Source: Pseudomonadota bacterium (GTDB lineage: Bacteria > Pseudomonadota > Gammaproteobacteria > Burkholderiales > Burkholderiaceae_B). Taken from it: a stretch of 18,708 nt of DNA. Where the stretch lies: assembly GCA_023386765.1 (NCBI GenBank), contig JAEWJD010000410.1:1-18708 (forward strand), read 5' to 3'. Made by a program: the position numbers and the translations under genes. This document shows, piece after piece, positions 7,269-13,584 of this stretch (position 1 is its first letter; the number at the start of each line of letters is the position of its first letter). The notes beneath the pieces are model-generated. The model was given only the letters and a program-made list of their open reading frames with translations. It was not told where the DNA came from and did not search any database.

Positions 7269-8267
7269 GTGTTCCAACATCCGCGCCGCAAGGCGCTATG
7301 CGCGGCCCTGGCCACCGCCCTGCTGGCGGCCACCGGCCTGACGTCGCAAGGGGCCCGGGCCGCCGGTTACCCCGAGCGGCCCATCCGCATCCTGGTGCCT
7401 TTCGCCCCGGGAGGCGGCCAGGATATTTTTCTACGCCTGATCGCACCCAAGGTCTCGCAGGCCCTGGGACAGCCGCTGGTGGTCGAGAACCGCCCCGGCG
7501 CGGCGGGCAACATCGCCGCCACCGAAGCCGCGCGCGCCACGCCCGACGGCTACAGCCTGCTGCTGGGCACCGCCGCCACGCACGGCATGAACCAGTCGCT
7601 CTACAAGTCCTTGCCCTTTGACGCAGTCAAGAGTTTCACTCCGGTCACGCAGGTAGCCGAAGTACCGCTGGTGCTGGTGACCCACCCGTCCGTGCCGGCC
7701 GAGAACGTGGCCGAACTGGTTGCCTACCTGAAGCAGCGTCCCGGCGAAGTTTCCTATGGTTCCTCGGGCATCGGCGCGCCGCTGCACCTGGCCGGCGAGC
7801 TGTTCAAGCGCGCCGCCGGCGTGGATGCCGTGCACATCCCCTATCAAGGGTCCGGCCGTGCCATCCAGGACCTCCTGGCAGGACGCACCCTGTTCATGTT
7901 CGACACGTTTGCGGCGACCAACCCGCATGTCAAAGCGGGCAAGCTCAAGCGCCTGGCCGTGGCCAGCGTGAAGCGCTCGGCGGCCGCACCCGAGGTGCCG
8001 ACCATGGCCGAGGCCGGCTACCCGGACGTGAACGTGTATTCCTGGAGCGGCATCTTCGCGCCGGCCGGCGCACCCGAGGCTGCGGTCCAGCGCCTGGCCA
8101 AAGCCTTCTCCGATGCCGTGGCCGACCCCGCCATCGCCGATCAGCTCGCCAGCATGGGCTTTGATCCGGTGAAGGACTCCTCCCCCGAGAAGCTGCGCGA
8201 CCACGTCGCCGCCGAACTGAAGAAGTGGGATGAGGTCGTGCGTCAGACCGACATCACCATGAACTGA
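7269..8267 (+). CDS. Bug/TctC-family periplasmic substrate-binding protein (copy 1)
   Basis: A 332-residue tripartite tricarboxylate receptor-like (Bug) protein. The N-terminus has a Sec signal: a basic n-region (R6, R7, K8), a hydrophobic stretch about 9-25 and an ARA-A cleavage site near residue 31. The mature part begins with the family marks YPERPIR and VPFAPGGGQD, then VVENRPGAAGN and TPDGYSL. These receptors usually pin a carboxylate ligand in the periplasm. No TctA/TctB membrane partner is present in the window, as is common for Bug genes. The start is GTG at 7269 with GGAGGAG 6 nt upstream. Located inside the catabolic operon, its ligand is probably the substrate of the dehydratase or a precursor. 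Confidence 0.93.
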   Translation: MFQHPRRKALCAALATALLAATGLTSQGARAAGYPERPIRILVPFAPGGGQDIFLRLIAPKVSQALGQPLVVENRPGAAGNIAATEAARATPDGYSLLLGTAATHGMNQSLYKSLPFDAVKSFTPVTQVAEVPLVLVTHPSVPAENVAELVAYLKQRPGEVSYGSSGIGAPLHLAGELFKRAAGVDAVHIPYQGSGRAIQDLLAGRTLFMFDTFAATNPHVKAGKLKRLAVASVKRSAAAPEVPTMAEAGYPDVNVYSWSGIFAPAGAPEAAVQRLAKAFSDAVADPAIADQLASMGFDPVKDSSPEKLRDHVAAELKKWDEVVRQTDITMN

Positions 8268-8284
8268 TCCCCAAGGAGAAACCT

Positions 8285-8977
8285 ATGCATTCCTCGAATC
8301 ATGCCGCCGGCCAGCGGGATGCCGCCCTGGCCTGCCTGCAGGATCTGCCTGTCAGCCTGCTGTTCGACGCCAAGATGGCTCTGGGCCTGCCCGACACCAC
8401 GCTAGACCCTTGCGTGCGCCTGCTGGCGGGCCAACGCATCCTGGCTCGTGCCCATACCATCGGCCGTATCCCGAAATCCCCCAATGCCGGCCAGGAGGAA
8501 ATCGACCCCGGCCTGTCCTTCGCAATCCAGGAAGTGATCGACGCCTGCGGGCCCGACTCAGTGCTGGTCATCGCCACCCAGGGCATCGCGTCGCATGCCA
8601 ATTGGGGCGGCAACATGGCCGTGCGCGCCAGCATGGTCGGCGCCCAGGGGCTGGTGACCGACGGCGCCGTGCGCGACCTGCACGAGATGGAAGAACTGGG
8701 CATGAACATCTTCGCCCAGGGCACGTCGCCGCGCGCCGGCCAGCACCGCCTTGCCACCACCATCCGCAACCAGCCGGTGATGTGCGCCGGAGTCTATATC
8801 CGTCCGGGCGACATTCTGGTGGGTGATGGCGATGGTGTGATCCTGATCGATCCGGCGCAGGCCGAGCAGATTGCGGCCAAGGCCCATGAGCTGCTGCGCA
8901 TCGAAAGCGACATGCAGAACTACATGCGCAATGGCGCCAGCCTGCTGGATGCCGTGAAGAAATACCGGATCCGCTGA
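8285..8977 (+). CDS. RraA-family protein (copy 2)
   Basis: A 230-residue RraA-fold protein, last gene of the plus-strand operon. The motifs are GGNMA (108-112), TDGAVRD with Arg-Asp at 130-131, GTSPRAGQHR near 146-155, and RPGDILVGDGDGVILID near 173-189. GGxMA and the G-x-[ST]-P-R-x-G-x-H-R segment are shared with copy 3 (minus strand), so these two are closer to each other than to copy 1. It is probably an aldolase, decarboxylase or related lyase using a metal. Function and substrate are unknown. AAGGAG lies 6-7 nt before the ATG, and the gap to the Bug gene is 17 nt. The stop codon lies in the loop of a 10-bp hairpin. Confidence 0.85.
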   Translation: MHSSNHAAGQRDAALACLQDLPVSLLFDAKMALGLPDTTLDPCVRLLAGQRILARAHTIGRIPKSPNAGQEEIDPGLSFAIQEVIDACGPDSVLVIATQGIASHANWGGNMAVRASMVGAQGLVTDGAVRDLHEMEELGMNIFAQGTSPRAGQHRLATTIRNQPVMCAGVYIRPGDILVGDGDGVILIDPAQAEQIAAKAHELLRIESDMQNYMRNGASLLDAVKKYRIR

Positions 8978-8989
8978 GCGCGGATCCGG
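8965..8989. terminator. 10-bp hairpin with the stop codon in its loop
   Basis: A perfect inverted repeat CCGGATCCGC (8965-8974) and GCGGATCCGG (8980-8989) encloses the 5-nt loop TGAGC, which contains the TGA stop of RraA copy 2. It is very stable and GC-rich but is not followed by a T-tract. It probably ends the plus-strand operon and may block converging transcripts or protect the 3' end from exonucleases. Confidence 0.65.
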
Positions 8990-9001
8990 CGCAAGTCCTG
9001 C

Positions 9002-9907
9002 TCAGGAACGGCGCTCAGGCGCCGTTCCGCCCATGACAGGATCCAGCGCCGCCAGAGCGGCATCCAGATCGGCGGGCAACTGGCCGCCAAAGGCATCGCT
9101 CACGCGTGCCTGGGCCGTGCGCGCCAATACGTTGCGGGTCGCCTGGGCCATGAGGGGCGGCACACCCAGTTCATCGAGCACCTGCACGGACATGTCGAGC
9201 TCGTGCATGCGGCGTTCGGCGTGCAGCACATGCGTGGTCACCAGCAATTGCGCCATCGAGGCCGCCGAACGGCTGTCCAGCATGGCGCAGAAGCTGTCCA
9301 GCACCTCGGCCTCCACGCCCATGCGCCGCGCGGCCACCAGCGCTTCGACATACAGGGTCTCCAGGCCCTTGGCCAGCACGCTGCGCACGATCTTGATGGC
9401 CGCGGCATCGCCACAGCGATGGCCGATGGCGCGCAGGTTCATCCCGAAAGGCGCCAGCGCTGCGGTCACGGCTTCAGCCCGCGCGCCCGACAGCACAATG
9501 GGTACGCGAATGCCATCGGCGGCCGCGCCCAGCACGGCACCATCGACAAAGTCGCGCCCGCTGGGCAGCATGGCCTGCTCGACCTCGCGCTTTTGTTGCG
9601 GACCCATGGAATTCAGGTCCACATAGATGGCATGCGGCGCCAGATGCGGCGCGCAATCGGCGGCGGCCTGGCGGGCCGCCTGCGAGGTGACGGCGGAAAA
9701 AACGATATCGGCCTGAGCCAGCCCCTCGGGCGTGGCGACGAAGGTCGCGCCAGCGGCCTGCACGCGCGCCGGCGCCTGGGTATCGGCGGGCACACTATAG
9801 GCCAGCACCCTCGGCACACCGGCTGCGCACAGGCCCTGCATGAGCGCCATGCCCAATTGCCCGGCGCCCACAAAACCCACCACGATGTCGGATCGACCGG
9901 CTGCCAT
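9002..9907 (-). CDS. NAD(P)-dependent 3-hydroxyacid dehydrogenase-like, DUF1932 type
   Basis: A 301-residue member of the 6-phosphogluconate/beta-hydroxyacid dehydrogenase superfamily. The Rossmann motif GAGQLG is at residues 14-19. The substrate-loop equivalent is VDLNSMGP (about 96-103) and the catalytic Lys is K172 in AIKIVRS. The usual K-x3-N is changed to K-x3-S/R-like, as in proteins with the DUF1932 C-terminal domain, which covers about 195-270 here. It would oxidise a hydroxy acid or reduce a keto/aldehyde acid. The ATG at 9907 overlaps the upstream TGA by one base (TGATG) with GGAG 8 nt before it. An ATG two codons earlier (9913) is too close to the GGAG. Last gene of the minus-strand operon. 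Substrate unknown. Confidence 0.88.
   Translation of the reverse strand: MAAGRSDIVVGFVGAGQLGMALMQGLCAAGVPRVLAYSVPADTQAPARVQAAGATFVATPEGLAQADIVFSAVTSQAARQAAADCAPHLAPHAIYVDLNSMGPQQKREVEQAMLPSGRDFVDGAVLGAAADGIRVPIVLSGARAEAVTAALAPFGMNLRAIGHRCGDAAAIKIVRSVLAKGLETLYVEALVAARRMGVEAEVLDSFCAMLDSRSAASMAQLLVTTHVLHAERRMHELDMSVQVLDELGVPPLMAQATRNVLARTAQARVSDAFGGQLPADLDAALAALDPVMGGTAPERRS
9005..9028. terminator. 10-bp hairpin inside the dehydrogenase 3' coding end
   Basis: GGAACGGCGC (9005-9014) and GCGCCGTTCC (9019-9028) form a perfect 10-bp stem with a TCAG loop. The whole stem lies within the last codons of the dehydrogenase gene, directly before its stop (9004-9002). With the hairpin at 8965-8989 it makes a back-to-back pair between the converging operons. 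No T-tract is present. Confidence 0.6.
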
Positions 9908-10692
9908 CACCATTTCTCCGGCGGCAGGATGCCGGCGGTTTCCCGTGCCGACGCCCCGCTGCTCAGGGCGGCCAGCAGGTGTTTTTCCAGGCCGGCTGCG
10001 GCCTGTGCGCGGGCCAGCACCTCAGCCGCCACCTGCTGCGGCACCACGATCAGGCCATCGGCATCCCCCAGCAAAAGATCACCGGGGCGGATCTGCACCC
10101 CGGCGATATCCACCGGACCGTTGAACTCGGCCAGCTCGATACGGTGCTTGCCGGTGCGCGGCGTGATGCCGCCGGCCCAGACCGACAGGCCCATGGCCCG
10201 CATGTTGGCGACATCACGCACGCAGCCGTCGGTGATCAGGCCGGCCAGGCCGGCCTCCTTCATGGCCACGGCCATCAGGCCGCCGAAATTGGACGCATCG
10301 CGAATGCCGTGCGCCTCGATCACCATGACATCGCCCGCGCGGCACAGCGTGATCTGGTCACGCCCGCCCAGTTGCGGCGGCGGCGTGCCCTGCGCCAGGG
10401 TGTAGCCGCTGTTCGCGCGGGCTGGCACATGGCGGATGGTCACGGCCGGCCCCACCAGGCGCTGGCCGGGATCCAGCGGCGCCAGCGCGCTGGCCGGAAT
10501 GGCCGTATCGAAGCCATAGGTATCCAGGATGTCGGCGACCGTGGAGGTCAGGTCCGGCAGCGCCTGGTAGCCGGCGATCAACGCCGCATCGGGACGCGGA
10601 AAATCCACCTGCCGGATGCGTTCAGCCGGAATCAGGCCCAGCAGTCGGTCGCCATAGGCCGACAACTGTTCGGCCACGGAGGAATGGGTCAT
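9907..10692 (-). CDS. RraA-family protein (copy 3)
   Basis: A 261-residue RraA-fold protein with an N-terminal extension of about 45 residues compared with copies 1 and 2. The motifs are SNFGGLMA (134-141), TDGCVRD with Arg-Asp at 159-160, GITPRTGKHR near 175-184, and RPGDLLLGDADGLIVVP near 192-208. It is most like copy 2. Members of this branch are annotated as aldolase, dimethylmenaquinone methyltransferase-like (a historical misnomer) or RraA-like, and few are characterised. A GAGG that overlaps the upstream Bug stop codon (TGAGG) lies 7 nt before the ATG, and the downstream dehydrogenase overlaps by one base, so the three genes are translationally coupled. Confidence 0.86.
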   Translation of the reverse strand: MTHSSVAEQLSAYGDRLLGLIPAERIRQVDFPRPDAALIAGYQALPDLTSTVADILDTYGFDTAIPASALAPLDPGQRLVGPAVTIRHVPARANSGYTLAQGTPPPQLGGRDQITLCRAGDVMVIEAHGIRDASNFGGLMAVAMKEAGLAGLITDGCVRDVANMRAMGLSVWAGGITPRTGKHRIELAEFNGPVDIAGVQIRPGDLLLGDADGLIVVPQQVAAEVLARAQAAAGLEKHLLAALSSGASARETAGILPPEKW

Positions 10693-10701
10693 GGGATTGC
10701 C

Positions 10702-11673
10702 TCATTGCACAGTGATGCCGGCCCGCTTGACCGCGCCGGACCAACGCGCCAGATCTTCATCGAGCACTTTGGCATAGGCTTGCGGAGTCGAACCGATGGG
10801 GATGATGCCTTGCGCTTCCAGGCGCTCGGCGAAAGCCGGGTCGCGCGAAATCTCGGCGATGGTGGCGCTCATTTTGTCGACGATGGCGGCCGGCGTCCGC
10901 TTGGGCGCCAGCACACCCAGCCACCAGTCGATTCTCAGCGACGGCAGCCCGGCTTCGTCGAGCGTCGGCAGATCAGGGGCCACGCGGCTGCGCTGGTCGC
11001 CCGTGACGGCCAGACCGCGCAGGGTGCCCGCCTTCATGTGCTGGATGGCCGAGGTGATGACCAGAAACGCCGCATCGACGCGCCCGCCCAGCATTTCGGT
11101 GACCAGCTGGCCCTGCCCCTTGAACGGGATGTGCAGCATGCTCATGCCGGTTTCCATGTTCAGATAGGCATTGGTCAGGTGGGCCGGGCTGCCCACGCCG
11201 GTCGAGCCATAGGTGAGTTTGTCGGGATGGTTCTTGATATAGGTGATGAACTCGGCCAGGGTCTTGGCCGGTACCTTATCCGTGACCACCAGCGCCACGG
11301 ACAGGCTGGCGGCCAGGCTGACCGGCTCGAAGTCCTTCACGATGTCATAAGGCATGCTATCGGAGAGCGCCTTGTTGGTCACCAGCGAATTCGAGGTCAC
11401 CAGGAAGGTATAGCCATCCGGCTCCGAACGGGCGACCGACGTCATCCCGATGCTGCCGCTGGCGCCACCCCGGTTCTCGACCACGAAGGTCTGACCCAGC
11501 CGCTTCTGCAAGGCATGCGCCAACTCGCGCGCAAAAACGTCATTGCCGCCCCCGGGCGGAAAGGGCACCACCAGGCGGACCGGCCGCGAGGGCCATCCGG
11601 TCTCGGCGGCCAGCCCCGCCCCGCTTACCACCAGTACTGCGCACAACAGGAAAAACCGCTGCAGGATCTTCAT
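10702..11673 (-). CDS. Bug/TctC-family periplasmic substrate-binding protein (copy 2)
   Basis: A 323-residue Bug receptor. The signal peptide is MKILQRFFLLCAVLVVSG with probable cleavage around residues 22-23 (LAA-ETGWP). Family marks are WPSRPVRLVVPFPPGGGND, VVENRGGASGS and EPDGYTF. It differs from copy 1 in the binding segments, so it may recognise a different ligand. ATG 11673 was chosen because the signal peptide starts there with GGGAAGAG just upstream. An in-frame start at 11745 would place 24 hydrophilic residues before the signal. First gene of the minus-strand operon; the gap to the RraA-like gene is 9 nt. Copy B of the bipartite element lies 78 nt upstream. No TctA/TctB partner is visible. 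Confidence 0.93.
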   Translation of the reverse strand: MKILQRFFLLCAVLVVSGAGLAAETGWPSRPVRLVVPFPPGGGNDVFARELAHALQKRLGQTFVVENRGGASGSIGMTSVARSEPDGYTFLVTSNSLVTNKALSDSMPYDIVKDFEPVSLAASLSVALVVTDKVPAKTLAEFITYIKNHPDKLTYGSTGVGSPAHLTNAYLNMETGMSMLHIPFKGQGQLVTEMLGGRVDAAFLVITSAIQHMKAGTLRGLAVTGDQRSRVAPDLPTLDEAGLPSLRIDWWLGVLAPKRTPAAIVDKMSATIAEISRDPAFAERLEAQGIIPIGSTPQAYAKVLDEDLARWSGAVKRAGITVQ

Positions 11674-11751
11674 GTTCTCTTCCCTTGATGGTTCGGCCTT
11701 GAGGTGGCCGCTTTTACTTTGCGGCCATTCTTCCATGTGAGCCAAATCGGA

Positions 11752-11795
11752 TAAAGCGAATTAAACTGCTCAATCCCGATCTCTTTTTTTCATCA
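11752..11795 (-). promoter_or_regulatory. Bipartite regulatory element, copy B (Bug-RraA-dehydrogenase operon)
   Basis: Read on the minus strand, TGATG plus 7 A starts at 11795 and TTTAATTCGCTTTA starts at 11765, a 30-nt offset identical to copy A (4784-4827). The core ends 78 nt before the Bug ATG, against 80 nt in copy A. It also lies 21 nt or more upstream of the divergent LysR start, a usual place for a LysR site that serves both genes. The regulator is inferred, not shown. Confidence 0.6.
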
Positions 11796-11815
11796 AACAC
11801 GCAGGAGGAGGTGGT

Positions 11816-12727
11816 TTGTTGACCCTGAAACAGATTGAGGCCGTGTACTGGGTGCACACCCTGGGCAGCTTCCATGCGGCCGCGCAACGCCTGAACGCTA
11901 CCCAGTCGACCATCTCCAAGCGCATCCAGACGCTCGAAGAGGCGTTGGGCGTGGAACTGTTCGATGCCGCGACCCGCACCCAGCTGACCATCAAGGGCCG
12001 CGAATTGCTGGCCGATTTCGAGCGCATGCTGGAACTGCAGCAGAACGTCATCAGCCGGGTGGGGGCCGAAGGCAGCTACTCGGGACGCTTCAGCTTCGGG
12101 GTGACCGAAATGGTGGCGCTGACCTGGCTGCCTGGCCTGATCGGCCGCATCCAGCAGGTCTATCCGGAGATCGTGCTCGAACCCAAGGTGGACCTGACCA
12201 CCAGCCTATGGCCGCAGATGATGTCGCGCCGGCTGGACCTGGTGATCTGCCCGGCGGTCGACGCGCTCGCGCCGCCATTCGCGAGCATTCCGCTGGGGTA
12301 TATGGATTCGGTATGGATGTGCCGTCCCGGGCTGGTGCCGGCCACGCAGGGCGTGGTCCCGATCCAGACACTGATGGAGCATCCACTGCTGGTCTACTCC
12401 GAAGGCTCGCTGCTGCACCAGGGCCTGCTGCGCGCCTTGGCGGCCATGCGCCTGCGGCCCAAGAGCACCGTGGTCTGCAACAGCATGATCGCGCTGGCCG
12501 AACTGGCCAGCGCCGGCCTGGGAGTGGCCTACCTGCCGCGCGAGTACTTCAGCGCCTACATCCGCTCCAATGAGCTGTGCGCGGTACAGACCAACCTGGC
12601 CTTGCCGCCGCTGGAGTACGTGGCCGTGCACGCCAACAACGCCATCAGCCAGCACATTGCCGAGCTGGCGCGCCAGCTGTGCCACTTCGGCCGCTGGCGC
12701 CGCAACGGCCTGGGCGCGCCACGCTAG
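11816..12727 (+). CDS. LysR-family transcriptional regulator (TTG start)
   Basis: A 303-residue LysR-type regulator. The helix-turn-helix is at about residues 3-62 (LKQIEAVYWVHTLGSFHAAA, then TQSTISKRIQTLEEALG, then TIKGRELL). The effector domain spans about 90-290. The start is one of two adjacent TTG codons (11816 or 11819). A very strong AGGAGGTG-type ribosome binding site (11806-11813) fits the second slightly better in spacing and the first adds one Met. No ATG or in-frame GTG is available. The non-ATG start may keep regulator levels low. It is divergent from the second Bug operon and is the best candidate for binding the bipartite element found there and before the dehydratase operon. 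Confidence 0.92.
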   Translation: MLTLKQIEAVYWVHTLGSFHAAAQRLNATQSTISKRIQTLEEALGVELFDAATRTQLTIKGRELLADFERMLELQQNVISRVGAEGSYSGRFSFGVTEMVALTWLPGLIGRIQQVYPEIVLEPKVDLTTSLWPQMMSRRLDLVICPAVDALAPPFASIPLGYMDSVWMCRPGLVPATQGVVPIQTLMEHPLLVYSEGSLLHQGLLRALAAMRLRPKSTVVCNSMIALAELASAGLGVAYLPREYFSAYIRSNELCAVQTNLALPPLEYVAVHANNAISQHIAELARQLCHFGRWRRNGLGAPR

Positions 12728-12734
12728 GAGGCGC
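12716..12734 (+). terminator. Weak stem-loop at LysR / BKACE convergence
   Basis: GCGCC (12716-12720) and GGCGC (12730-12734) form a 5-bp stem around a 9-nt loop holding the LysR TAG stop (12725-12727). It is weak alone and has no T-tract. It matches the layout of the cupin junction (5-bp arms, 9-nt loop). Confidence 0.25.
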
Positions 12735-12738
12735 TGCG

Positions 12739-13584
12739 CTACGCCGTCATCGCACGCAGGGCCTGGGCATCGCCGATGCGATAGCCCAGGCGCGTCATCG
12801 GATCGCGCACCGCGTGCAAGAGGGCAGCATTGTCGTAGGCGGTGTCGCCATCCGGCATCGCCATATTGTTCTCGAAGCCGATGCGCGCGTGCCCGCCCAG
12901 CAAGGCCGCAGCGCTGGCGCAATCGGCCTCGCGCCTGCCGAACGCGCACATCGACCAGGGCGGCAGCAGGATCTGCGGGTCGGCCTGCTGCCAGGCGTCC
13001 AGGAAAGGCAGCAGATCCTGCGGGGCAGAGACCTGTCCGGGCGTGTAGCGCCCCAGCACGAACAGCACCCAGTGCCGCCCGGCCGCGATCACCCCCTCGC
13101 GGCGCAGGCGCAGGTAGGTTTCGACGTCTGCGCGGTCATACAGGATGTATTGCGCAACGGTGCCCTGCCCATGCATCCAGGCGAAGAACTCCGCGGCCGC
13201 CGGCAGGTGGCTTGCATCGGGCAGTACCTCGCGCAGGGCAACGGATGCGGCCTCCGGCCGCAAGGCCTTGACCACATCGATCTGCTGCGCCGGGGAATAC
13301 ATGCCGACGGCCTCGGTAGTGATCTGGATCACCAGCTCCTGGCCGACGGCGCGGCGTACCGCCTCGGTCGCGGCCTGGTAGCGCGCCACCTCCAGCGAAT
13401 GCCGGCCGGCGTCGTCGCGCACGTGCATGTGAATCATGGCTGCGCCCGCATGCAGCGACTGCCGGGCGCAATAGGCCAGTTCATCGGGCGTGACCGGCAG
13501 CCGGGCATGATCGACGGCGGTCTTGCGTGCACCGTTGGGCGCGACCGAGAGAAACAGGGTTTTTTCCGCAACGGTATTCATCAT
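12739..13584 (-). CDS. Beta-keto acid cleavage enzyme (BKACE, DUF849)
   Basis: A 281-residue BKACE family TIM barrel. Members use zinc to condense a beta-keto acid with acetyl-CoA and cleave it to acetoacetate plus a new acyl-CoA; the type member Kce acts on 3-keto-5-aminohexanoate in lysine fermentation. The zinc ligands are seen as H52 and H54 in IHMHVRD (52-57) and E238 in GFENN. The closing MAMPDGDTAYDNAALL segment is typical. Length is normal. Two adjacent ATGs (13584 and 13581) follow GGAGG. The first overlaps the aminotransferase stop as ATGA and the second as TGATG, so the genes are translationally coupled. The aminotransferase partner suggests that an amino acid is converted to the beta-keto acid substrate. 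Confidence 0.92.
   Translation of the reverse strand: MMNTVAEKTLFLSVAPNGARKTAVDHARLPVTPDELAYCARQSLHAGAAMIHMHVRDDAGRHSLEVARYQAATEAVRRAVGQELVIQITTEAVGMYSPAQQIDVVKALRPEAASVALREVLPDASHLPAAAEFFAWMHGQGTVAQYILYDRADVETYLRLRREGVIAAGRHWVLFVLGRYTPGQVSAPQDLLPFLDAWQQADPQILLPPWSMCAFGRREADCASAAALLGGHARIGFENNMAMPDGDTAYDNAALLHAVRDPMTRLGYRIGDAQALRAMTA

Noticed and set aside
4902..7280. Very long open frame (792 codons) on the minus strand
   Set aside because: It lies antisense to four well-recognised genes with good ribosome binding sites. Its translation is rich in His, Gly, Asp and Val without domains, the usual mirror of GC-rich third positions.
9979..11688. Long plus-strand open frame (569 codons)
   Set aside because: It is antisense to the RraA copy 3 and Bug copy 2 genes, and the translation is low-complexity Arg/Gly/His/Gln without any family match.
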